The position numbers and the translations under genes are program-made. This document shows, piece by piece, positions 17,261 to 24,364 of a stretch of DNA of 64,000 nucleotides (the stretch's first letter is position 1; each line of letters starts with the position of its first letter). The notes beneath the pieces were generated by a model, which worked only from the letters and a program-made list of their open reading frames with translations, was not told the origin of the DNA and did not search any database. The stretch lies in contig CAJQHZ010000020.1 of assembly GCA_905478295.1 (NCBI GenBank), positions 62,001 through 126,000 of the forward strand, read 5' to 3'. The DNA is from an uncultured Flavobacteriales bacterium. Lineage in GTDB: Bacteria > Bacteroidota > Bacteroidia > Flavobacteriales > Schleiferiaceae.

Positions 17261-18256
17261 TTAAGGAACCATTAAGGTGTTTAAGATTTCAGTCACGATG
17301 TTTTCAGTGCTCAGCTCTTCTGCTTCCGCCTCGTAGGTAAGGCCAATTCTATGACGCAAAACAGCTGGAGCCACTGCGCGAACATCATCTGGCGTTACAA
17401 AACCTCTATGACGCAAGAAGGCATGACATTTTGCAGCTTTTGCTAGTGCAATAGAGCCGCGCGGTGAAGCGCCAAAGCTGATTTTATTGCGCAAGGTCCC
17501 TAACTGGTAATTCTGCGGTTCGCGCGTAGCGAAGACAATGTCGAGAATGTAGTTTTCGATTTTTTCGTCCATATAGATCCGCTCAATAAAGGCGCGTGCA
17601 CGGACGATCTGTTCTAAACTTACCACGGCATTGAGCTCTTCGAGTGCACCGCTCATTTGCTTGCGCATGATGTTCAGCTCATCACTTTTCGTAGGGTAGC
17701 CCAGCGTTACTTTTAAAAGGAATCGGTCCATTTGCGCTTCCGGCAGTGGATACGTGCCTTCTTGCTCCACAGGATTCTGTGTAGCCATTACGAGAAAAGG
17801 CTTCGGCAGCGGGTAACTTTCTTCACCTATAGTGACCTGGCGCTCTTGCATGGCTTCAAGCAGGGCGCTCTGCACTTTCGCAGGCGCACGATTGATCTCA
17901 TCCGCTAACACAAAATTGCTGAAAATAGGCCCTTGCTTTGTTTCGAACGCATGGTCCTTCATGTTGTAGATCTGTGTGCCGATCACATCCGACGGGAGCA
18001 AATCTGGAGTAAACTGTACCCTTGAAAAACTTCCGCCTAAGGTCTTGCTCAAACTGTTTATAGCAAGAGTCTTGGCAAGCCCTGGAACCCCCTCTAAGAG
18101 GATGTGTCCGTTCGCAAGAAGACCGATCAGCAGTCCTTCTACCATGCCGTTCTGCCCTACAATAACTTTTCGTAATTCGCTCTGAATGAGATCGATAAAC
18201 GCGCTCTCATTTTTAATTTCTTCGTTTAATGCGACTATATCTGGTGCACCTTCCAT
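17261..18256 (-). CDS. MoxR-family AAA+ ATPase
   Basis: The 331-residue ATPase has Walker A GVPGLAKT (about 56-63), Walker B VLADEINRAP with the D119/E120 pair, a sensor segment MATQNPVEQEGTYPLPEAQ and the MoxR-type C-terminal lid. MoxR ATPases act as chaperone-like remodelers of VWA proteins; here five downstream genes encode such proteins or their membrane partners. It heads the Bat operon, after an 86-base gap from pdeM in which I saw no exact TAnnTTTG box. Confidence 0.94.
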   Translation of the reverse strand: MEGAPDIVALNEEIKNESAFIDLIQSELRKVIVGQNGMVEGLLIGLLANGHILLEGVPGLAKTLAINSLSKTLGGSFSRVQFTPDLLPSDVIGTQIYNMKDHAFETKQGPIFSNFVLADEINRAPAKVQSALLEAMQERQVTIGEESYPLPKPFLVMATQNPVEQEGTYPLPEAQMDRFLLKVTLGYPTKSDELNIMRKQMSGALEELNAVVSLEQIVRARAFIERIYMDEKIENYILDIVFATREPQNYQLGTLRNKISFGASPRGSIALAKAAKCHAFLRHRGFVTPDDVRAVAPAVLRHRIGLTYEAEAEELSTENIVTEILNTLMVP

Positions 18257-18342
18257 AGGTTGTGTTTTTTAATGCTGTTCAAAAGAATAAAAAGCTGCGA
18301 AATTCAGCCGTTAAAAGAGGGTTAAAATAGACTAGAATTGGG

Positions 18343-19035
18343 CTATTCCTTCAATTTTGTTATTGTCCCATCCACTATTCCGTAGTACGTCCCTGGTACT
18401 TTTAGGGGATGCTGGCCAGTAAATGTGCCAAACGCGGGTAAAACGCAGAGCCACGGGTTCGAATAAAAGGCCTTGATTCTAGCACGCGAACGTCCTTTTC
18501 CGCGCAAAGCAACGCCAGGATGTAAATGTCCGCATACAAGAAAAACATCTTTAGCGAGGGTGGGGAACCTTTGCTGAGCGGCCGCCACAGTGAACGGCGT
18601 ATCAGTGTCAAAATCTGCACCCGGCGGCTCGTGCAAACAAACAAGCGGCCCCACTTGCCATTGATCCACCACGGTAAGCTGCTTCCATTCGGGTAGGTCA
18701 AAATCGTGATTGCCTTTGACTAAGATAAAGGTATGCTCTGGGTGTGCATTTAATAAAAGTTGCAGCGATTGAGTTTCTTTGTTTTGAAGACCATGAAAAA
18801 CATCGCCTAAGAAGATGACTGTAGCGGCTGGATGTGCGGCAAAGGCGTGGGCCAATTGGTCTATATTCTTCTCGTGCAGACCTTGCGGCGCAGGAATACC
18901 AGCTTTCCTGAAAACCCCCGATTTCCCTAAATGAACATCAGCAATCAGTAGGGAATTGTATTCCGGCATATAGGCAGAGCCATCGCCATTTAAGCGCAGC
19001 AATGTATCACCGAAGCGTACCTCAGTTCTTTGCAT
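18343..19035 (-). CDS. pdeM: PdeM-type metallophosphoesterase
   Basis: The 230-residue protein has all the metallophosphoesterase motifs: ADVHLGKSG (Asp33, His35), LGDVFHG (about 77), GNHDFDLPEW (108-111) and CGHLHPG (His170, His172). The GKSGVFRKAGIPAPQG and GNHDFDLPEW wording is typical of the endonuclease PdeM found with DNA ligase and a helicase in a DNA-damage cluster. The open frame runs up to 19161, but that part overlaps lspA; the ATG at 19035 follows the lspA stop after two bases and starts the conserved domain. No ligase or helicase gene is near, so the DNA-repair role rests on family resemblance. Confidence 0.88.
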   Translation of the reverse strand: MQRTEVRFGDTLLRLNGDGSAYMPEYNSLLIADVHLGKSGVFRKAGIPAPQGLHEKNIDQLAHAFAAHPAATVIFLGDVFHGLQNKETQSLQLLLNAHPEHTFILVKGNHDFDLPEWKQLTVVDQWQVGPLVCLHEPPGADFDTDTPFTVAAAQQRFPTLAKDVFLVCGHLHPGVALRGKGRSRARIKAFYSNPWLCVLPAFGTFTGQHPLKVPGTYYGIVDGTITKLKE

Positions 19036-19037
19036 TA

Positions 19038-19625
19038 TTATTTGAAAACGCTGCGTTGAAAAACAAAAAGTAGACCCACCCCTGTAGAAATGGAGACATC
19101 TGCTATGTTGAAGATGGGACGGAAGAAAGTAAAAAATTGGCCGCCCCAGATAGGGAACCATTCCGGCAACTCACCCGCGTATATCGGGAAGTAGAGCATA
19201 TCTACTACGCGTCCTTGGAGCATTGGAGCATAACCGCCAGCTTCGGGTAGAAAGGTCGCTACCTTGCCTAAAGATTCGGAGAAAATTAAACCGTAGTACA
19301 AGGAGTCTAAGACATTGCCTATTGCGCCGGCAAGAATGAGACTAATGCCCCAAATTGCAACACTGGTCGCTCCGGACTTCATGGTATTGCGCAACCACCA
19401 TATGATACCGCCAATAGCGGCTATTCGAAAAATAGTAAGCGCCAGTTTACCGGCTACACCGCCCCATTCAAGCCCGAAGGCCATCCCAGGATTTTCAGTA
19501 AAATGAATGTAAAACCAGGATGTGATTTCGTGGCTTTGGCCTAAATACATCGTGGATTTAACCCACAACTTCGTGGCTTGATCGACAAAGAGCACCCCTA
19601 AAACTATGAGTAGTGCTTTTCTCAA
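19038..19625 (-). CDS. lspA: lipoprotein signal peptidase LspA
   Basis: LspA is the inner-membrane aspartyl protease that cuts signal peptides from prolipoproteins. The 195 residues contain four hydrophobic helices, the N-terminal DQATKLWVK motif, FTENPGMAFG, and the two catalytic aspartates in GNVLDSLYYG and FNIADVSIS. A ~35-residue insertion between them makes it longer than the E. coli enzyme, as is usual in Bacteroidota. The start appears to be TTG at 19623-19625, overlapping the stop of the upstream TraR/DksA-like gene (TTGA); I found no in-frame ATG nearby. Lipoproteins encoded in this window (SGNH, GH16) would be substrates. Confidence 0.94.
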   Translation of the reverse strand: MRKALLIVLGVLFVDQATKLWVKSTMYLGQSHEITSWFYIHFTENPGMAFGLEWGGVAGKLALTIFRIAAIGGIIWWLRNTMKSGATSVAIWGISLILAGAIGNVLDSLYYGLIFSESLGKVATFLPEAGGYAPMLQGRVVDMLYFPIYAGELPEWFPIWGGQFFTFFRPIFNIADVSISTGVGLLFVFQRSVFK

Positions 19626-20005
19626 CGCTGGTTTAGTTTTGCTTCCATGCTTAAAGTAGCATGTGGAACCAATTTTAATCGTTCGGCATCAATTAACTTA
19701 CCCGTTACGCGACAAACGCCGTAGGTTTTGTTTTCGATACGGATTAAAGCATTTTTCAGATCACGAATAAACTTTTCTTGACGAGTGGCGAGTTGCGAAT
19801 TACGCTCCTTACTCATTACTGAAGAACCTTCCTCAAAGGATTTGAACTGCGGTGAAGTATCGTCTGTACCGTTGTTCTTGTCGTTCGCAAATTGCTCGCG
19901 CAACAGGTCTAAATCCTGCTCAGCTTTTTCTATTTTCTTCTGAATGATGACTTTGAACTCTGTAAGTTCAGCATCACTGTATTTACTTTTATTCTCTTCA
20001 GCCAT
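19622..20005 (-). CDS. TraR/DksA-family protein without the zinc-finger cysteines
   Basis: The 127-residue protein has the DksA-type layout: a helical N-terminal half that would form a coiled coil (about 10-85), then a short C-terminal domain with KTYGVCRVTGKLIDAERLKLVPHAT. Only one of the four zinc-binding cysteines is present, a change common in Bacteroidota members. DksA proteins enter the secondary channel of RNA polymerase and tune transcription; that role is inferred here. It lies 57 bases after ileS and is coupled to lspA by a stop/start overlap. Confidence 0.88.
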   Translation of the reverse strand: MAEENKSKYSDAELTEFKVIIQKKIEKAEQDLDLLREQFANDKNNGTDDTSPQFKSFEEGSSVMSKERNSQLATRQEKFIRDLKNALIRIENKTYGVCRVTGKLIDAERLKLVPHATLSMEAKLNQR

Positions 20006-20062
20006 AGTTTCTTATGTTTAAAGGGTTAGGCTTTCTAGGTCTAGGAAGGCATCGAAAATAAA

Positions 20063-23000
20063 CTATTTCTTGAAAATAGAAACATTAATTTTTTCACCCT
20101 CAATTTCAACAGTTTCACCCGTATTACTATCAAAGCTGATGGTATCTGCGAGTACCTCGTCTTTAATGTACGCTATAAAGGGTGTAATGCCTAATTCTAG
20201 CGAATCGGACCCTTCTATTTGTACATCAATTCTATCGACTACATCTAAACCGCTGGATTTTCTCAAGTTTTGTAGGCGATTGACCATTTCACGCGCTAAG
20301 CCTTCATTGCGTAGAGTATCAGTTAACGTTGCGTCAAGGGCAACAGTCAAACCGTCACTAGTAGCTACGAGCATTCCAGGAATATCTTCCGTCACCACTT
20401 CTGCATCAATCAAATCAACACGCACTGTTTGGCCTTGATCTTCGAATTCCACAAAACCCCGGTTCTCAAAGGCATCAACAGCCGCACTGTCCATAGCTTG
20501 AAAATAGGTCTTTACCGCTTTCATGTGGCGTCCTACCTTCGGACCTAATGCTTTAAAATTCGGTTTGACCTTTTTCACAAAGACACCGGCATCAGGAGTG
20601 ATGACTTCAAGCGCTTTTACATTCACCTCTGCCAACAAAATGGATTGAATGCTTTCGAGCAATTCTCTATCACCTTCGTTTAGCGCAGGTACTAAAACTC
20701 GCGCAAGTGGCTGTCGAACTTTTAGGTTCTCTTTCTTGCGGATCGAAAGTACCATGGAAGTTAACTGGCGTGCAAGATTAATTTTCTTCTCTAAAGGCGC
20801 ATTTACAGCGTGCGCATTTACCGTAGGGAAGTCTGTAAGGTGCACGCTGGTTTCGCCGGTTTTGGCAATTCCTTTATGGAGGTCCGTGTACAATTGGTCC
20901 GCATAGAAGGGAGCAAGCGGGGCCATGAGTCTACTCAACGTTTCTAAACACGTCCAAAGCGTTTGATAAGCGCTGATTTTATCTGCTTCGTATGCGCCTT
21001 TCCAAAAACGGCGGCGGCCTAAGCGCACGTACCAATTCGAAAGTTTTTCCGTTGTAAATTCTTGAATGGGTCGGAATGCTCTGGTAGGTTCAAATGCTTC
21101 CATACCGTCCTCCACTTTGGCAATAAGACTGTGAAGTTCAGATAAAATCCACTGGTCCATTTCTGGACGCTCGTGCAGAGGAATGTCCGCTTCTTCATAG
21201 CGGAAACCGTCCACATTCGCGTACAAGGCAAAGAAGGCGTAGGTGTTGTGCAAGGTGCCGAAGAATTTTCGACGGACCTCTTGCAATCCTTCCATATCAA
21301 AGCGCAAATTATCCCAAGGGGCAGCGTTCGTCAATAAATACCAGCGTAGTGCGTCCGCTCCATATTCGTCCATCGTGGTGAACGGGTCTACGGCGTTGCC
21401 TAAACGTTTTGACATCTTCATTCCATTCTTGTCCAGGACGAGACCGTTGGAGATGACATTTTTATACGCGACACTGTCGAAAACCATCGATGAAATGGCG
21501 TGAAGGGTAAAGAACCAGCCGCGCGTTTGATCGACTCCTTCTGCAATGAAGTTTGCGGGAAATGCACCTCCATCTTCTACCTTTTCTTTGTTTTCAAAGG
21601 GGTAATGCCATTGTGCATAGGGCATCGAACCGCTATCAAACCAGACGTCGATCAGGTCACTTTCACGTTTCATGGCTTTGCCTGAGGGGCTCACCAGTAC
21701 AACGGTATCCATGATATGACGGTGCAAATCTATTTTAGCGTAGTTATCGTCGCTCATGTCCGTTGGGTCAAAATCACCCATTGGATTCGTGTCCATGAGA
21801 CCGGCTGCAATCGCTTTTTCAATTTCTTCTTTTAATTGGGCCGCGCTTTCAATACAGAGGTGTTCGTCGCCTTCCTCTGTGCTCCAGATCGGCAATGGAA
21901 TTCCCCAAAAGCGCGAACGACTAAGGTTCCAATCGTTGAGGTTTTCTAACCAATTTCCAAAACGTCCCGTACCCGTCGAAGCCGGTTTCCAATTGATGGT
22001 CTTGTTCAACGCAATCATTTGGTCCTTTTTCGCTGTGGATTTGATAAACCAGCTGTCTAATGGATAGTATAAGACGGGTTTGTCGGTACGCCAACAGTGC
22101 GGATAACTGTGCTCGTACTTCTCAATCTTGAACGCTTTATTTTCAATTTTTAATTTCAATGCAATACGCTCATCGACGCTGAGGTAAGCTTTTAGCTCAG
22201 GTATGATCGGCTTCAATAGCGCTTGTTGCTTTGCCAATTCTTCCGCTTTCTCCTCATCGGTGAGGTATTCCGCCTTAATGTATTCTTCTCCGAAGCCAAA
22301 CACTGGATCGGCCAATTCAGAGCGGAACTTCCCCCTTAAATCTACCAACGGTACTAGATTTCCTTGCTCGTCTTTCACCAACAAAGGTGGTACACCTGCA
22401 TCGGCAGCAACTTTAGCGTCGTCCGCACCAAAGGTCGGCGCTGTATGCACGATACCCGTACCGTCTTCTGTGGTTACAAAATCTCCAGGAATAATACGGA
22501 ATGCGTCTTCAGGACGTTCATCGGGCAGTGCGTACGGCATGAGTTGCTCGTATTTCAAGCCCACTAAATCTGTACCTGTAACGGTTTTCTCGATCTGGTA
22601 TGGAATTTTTTTTGCGCCTGCTTCGTAGGCAGCCGTATCTCCTTCCACGAATTTTTTACCAAAGAGTTTCCCCAAAAGTGGCGTGGCAGCAACAATGCTA
22701 ACCGGTTCGTGCGTGTATTGGTTGAAGGTGTGGACTAAGCTGTATTCTATTTTGGGACCTACAGTTAAGGCCGTATTTGATGGCAAGGTCCATGGTGTGG
22801 TGGTCCAGGCGAGGAAGTGTACGGTCGCGGCGCCGAAGAGCGCTTCACTTTGCCCGTTATTTATCATTTTGAATTGGGCCACGACGGTATTGTCTTTGAC
22901 ATCCTGGTAGCAGCCCGGCTGATTCAGCTCATGTGAGCTCAATCCCGTACCCGCCTTTGGTGAGTAAGGTTGAATGGTATAGCCCTTGTAAATCAAGCCT

Positions 23001-23509
23001 TTTTTGTAGAGTTGCGAGAGTAGCCACCACACACTTTCCATGTATTTAGGTTCATAGGTAACATAGGGTTTGTCCATATCTACCCAATAGCCCATTTGGT
23101 CAGTCAAGTCTTTCCAAATACCGGTATAACGCATGACTGCGGTGCGGCACGCATCGTTGTATTCTTCTACAGTGATGGACTTGCCTATATCTTCTTTGGT
23201 AATGCCCAATTCTTTCTCAACACCTAATTCTACTGGTAAACCGTGAGTATCCCATCCCGCTTTACGGTCAACGAGGTAGCCTTTTTGCGTTTTGTAGCGA
23301 CAAAACACATCTTTTAATGAGCGTCCCATAACGTGATGAATACCTGGAAGTCCATTCGCGCTTGGAGGACCTTCAAAGAAAATCCAAGGCTCGGCATCCT
23401 TGCGTGCAGCGAGCGTTTGTTCAAATAAATGCGATTGCTTCCATTTGGCTAAAACAGCTTTGTGGATGCCCGCGAGGTCGAGATTGGCGTATTCTGGAAA
23501 TGTACTCAT
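20063..23509 (-). CDS. ileS: isoleucine-tRNA ligase
   Basis: This class I synthetase charges tRNA-Ile. The 1148 residues fit the large type found in Bacteroidota. The HIGH-type motif is GLPGIHHVMG (about 53-62), the editing domain contains LAWTTTPWTLPSNTA near residue 235, WFDSGSMPYAQWH precedes the catalytic core, and the KMSKS-type loop is KMSKRLGNAVDP. The end contains the anticodon-binding helices and an extra C-terminal domain (ITPFIAYIKDEVLADTI). It starts four bases after ridA and leads into the traR-lspA-pdeM run. Confidence 0.97.
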   Translation of the reverse strand: MSTFPEYANLDLAGIHKAVLAKWKQSHLFEQTLAARKDAEPWIFFEGPPSANGLPGIHHVMGRSLKDVFCRYKTQKGYLVDRKAGWDTHGLPVELGVEKELGITKEDIGKSITVEEYNDACRTAVMRYTGIWKDLTDQMGYWVDMDKPYVTYEPKYMESVWWLLSQLYKKGLIYKGYTIQPYSPKAGTGLSSHELNQPGCYQDVKDNTVVAQFKMINNGQSEALFGAATVHFLAWTTTPWTLPSNTALTVGPKIEYSLVHTFNQYTHEPVSIVAATPLLGKLFGKKFVEGDTAAYEAGAKKIPYQIEKTVTGTDLVGLKYEQLMPYALPDERPEDAFRIIPGDFVTTEDGTGIVHTAPTFGADDAKVAADAGVPPLLVKDEQGNLVPLVDLRGKFRSELADPVFGFGEEYIKAEYLTDEEKAEELAKQQALLKPIIPELKAYLSVDERIALKLKIENKAFKIEKYEHSYPHCWRTDKPVLYYPLDSWFIKSTAKKDQMIALNKTINWKPASTGTGRFGNWLENLNDWNLSRSRFWGIPLPIWSTEEGDEHLCIESAAQLKEEIEKAIAAGLMDTNPMGDFDPTDMSDDNYAKIDLHRHIMDTVVLVSPSGKAMKRESDLIDVWFDSGSMPYAQWHYPFENKEKVEDGGAFPANFIAEGVDQTRGWFFTLHAISSMVFDSVAYKNVISNGLVLDKNGMKMSKRLGNAVDPFTTMDEYGADALRWYLLTNAAPWDNLRFDMEGLQEVRRKFFGTLHNTYAFFALYANVDGFRYEEADIPLHERPEMDQWILSELHSLIAKVEDGMEAFEPTRAFRPIQEFTTEKLSNWYVRLGRRRFWKGAYEADKISAYQTLWTCLETLSRLMAPLAPFYADQLYTDLHKGIAKTGETSVHLTDFPTVNAHAVNAPLEKKINLARQLTSMVLSIRKKENLKVRQPLARVLVPALNEGDRELLESIQSILLAEVNVKALEVITPDAGVFVKKVKPNFKALGPKVGRHMKAVKTYFQAMDSAAVDAFENRGFVEFEDQGQTVRVDLIDAEVVTEDIPGMLVATSDGLTVALDATLTDTLRNEGLAREMVNRLQNLRKSSGLDVVDRIDVQIEGSDSLELGITPFIAYIKDEVLADTISFDSNTGETVEIEGEKINVSIFKK

Positions 23510-23513
23510 GAGG

Positions 23514-23948
23514 TTATTCTACAGTAGCGATACACTTAAGTTCTATGGCAATGGGCGTAGGTAGGCTGTTTATTTCTACGGTAGTTCGGCACGGTTGGTT
23601 CTCTTGGAAGTATTCTGCATAGATGCGATTGAACGTATGAAAATCACGTTTCATATTAACAAGAAAGACCTGTACGTCGACCAATTCTTCCCAAGAAGAA
23701 CCGCTCGCCTCCAAAATGGCCTTCACGTTTGCAAAAACACTGTGGACCTGTGCTTCAAAATCAAAAGCTTTAAAATTGCCATTGTGATCCAATTCCAATC
23801 CTGGAACCCCGCTATCATTCGCATCGCTTCCCGCCGTTCTAGGACCTACTCCTGAGAGGAACAACAGGTTGCCTACTTTTCTGGCGTGCGGGTACAAACC
23901 AACTGGTTTTGGGGCGGTTGAGGTTGAAATCTTGCTTGAATCGGCCAT
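23514..23948 (-). CDS. RidA family protein (enamine/imine deaminase or relative)
   Basis: The 144-residue protein resembles the RidA/YjgF/UK114 family: GLYPHARKVGNLLFLSGVGPR near the start, a central FEAQVHSVFANVKAILEASGSSWEELVDVQVFL, and NQPCRTTVEINSLPTPIAIELKCIA at the end. The Arg of the PCRTTVE motif is the substrate-binding residue in RidA. Canonical RidA removes reactive enamines made by PLP enzymes; some subfamilies have other substrates. It heads the ileS operon. A -7 promoter motif lies 21 bases before its start. Confidence 0.88.
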   Translation of the reverse strand: MADSSKISTSTAPKPVGLYPHARKVGNLLFLSGVGPRTAGSDANDSGVPGLELDHNGNFKAFDFEAQVHSVFANVKAILEASGSSWEELVDVQVFLVNMKRDFHTFNRIYAEYFQENQPCRTTVEINSLPTPIAIELKCIATVE

Positions 23949-23969
23949 ATCACTTCTTTATTGAGTCTG

Positions 23970-23977
23970 CAAAAATA
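23970..23977 (-). promoter_or_regulatory. -7 promoter element of the ridA-ileS operon
   Basis: On the minus strand this reads TATTTTTG, matching TAnnTTTG. It ends 21 bases upstream of the ridA start codon. No clear TTG lies at the right distance further upstream. Confidence 0.4.
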
Positions 23978-24039
23978 GGGAATGCACATGGGAAGCCCTT
24001 CATGAAATGGCAACAGCTTCAAAGAAAACTTAGTGTTAT

Positions 24040-24071
24040 TTGTACACTTAGTACAATTTGTTATATATTTG
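24040..24071 (+). promoter_or_regulatory. promoter in the secA upstream region (TTG-N21-TATATTTG)
   Basis: TTG at 24040-24042 and TATATTTG at 24064-24071 are 21 bases apart, a full match to the Bacteroidota promoter pattern on the plus strand. Transcription should begin near 24076-24078, almost 290 bases before the secA start, so it would make either a long leader or a separate small RNA. Confidence 0.5.
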
Positions 24072-24077
24072 CACCTG

Positions 24078-24327
24078 TATGTGAAGATTGGTGGTTCTTT
24101 CTTTTCATGCTTCTGTGATAGGTTCTAGGGGCTATTTGGCAGAGTTTTTAAGGTGTTACTGAGCCGATTTTTAACACCTGAGAATCCTTCCAAATTCCCC
24201 TTTTTTTATGCCCTAAACTTTCGTTTTTAGGGATTTTTACTCTGCCAATGTGTCCATTTTTGCAGGAAAGTTTCGAATTGGCCCTTTTTTAGCAGTCATA
24301 AAAGTCTACCCTTCGGGTACAACCTAT
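24078..24327 (+). ncRNA. possible structured leader or small RNA upstream of secA
   Basis: No long coding frame lies here, but paired elements are clear. TTGGCAGAGT (24136-24145) is perfectly complementary to ACTCTGCCAA (24239-24248), a ten-base outer stem. It encloses two hairpins: AGGTGTTA/TAACACCT (24151-24158/24172-24179) and CCCTAAA/TTTAGGG (24211-24217/24226-24232), the second followed by ATTTTT. GCCAAT (24244-24249), part of the outer stem, can instead pair with ATTGGC (24277-24282), which runs into CCTTTTTT like a terminator. An ORF of 14 codons spans 24248-24292. TACCC/GGGTA (24307-24319) forms a last small hairpin. I do not recognise an Rfam family; a 6S-like RNA or an attenuator of secA are both possible. 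Confidence 0.4.
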
Positions 24328-24335
24328 TATTTTTG
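24328..24335 (+). promoter_or_regulatory. -7 promoter element close to secA
   Basis: TATTTTTG matches TAnnTTTG and ends 29 bases before the secA ATG. There is no TTG at the -33 position, so it may be secondary to the promoter at 24040-24071, or chance in an AT-rich stretch. Confidence 0.35.
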
Positions 24336-24364
24336 TGGACTATTTATAAGAATCTGACAGCCTC

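Noticed and set aside
23909-24118. 69-residue plus-strand ORF from inside ridA to 24118
   Set aside because: It begins within ridA on the opposite strand and runs over the promoter of the secA leader, with no family resemblance. It is taken as chance.
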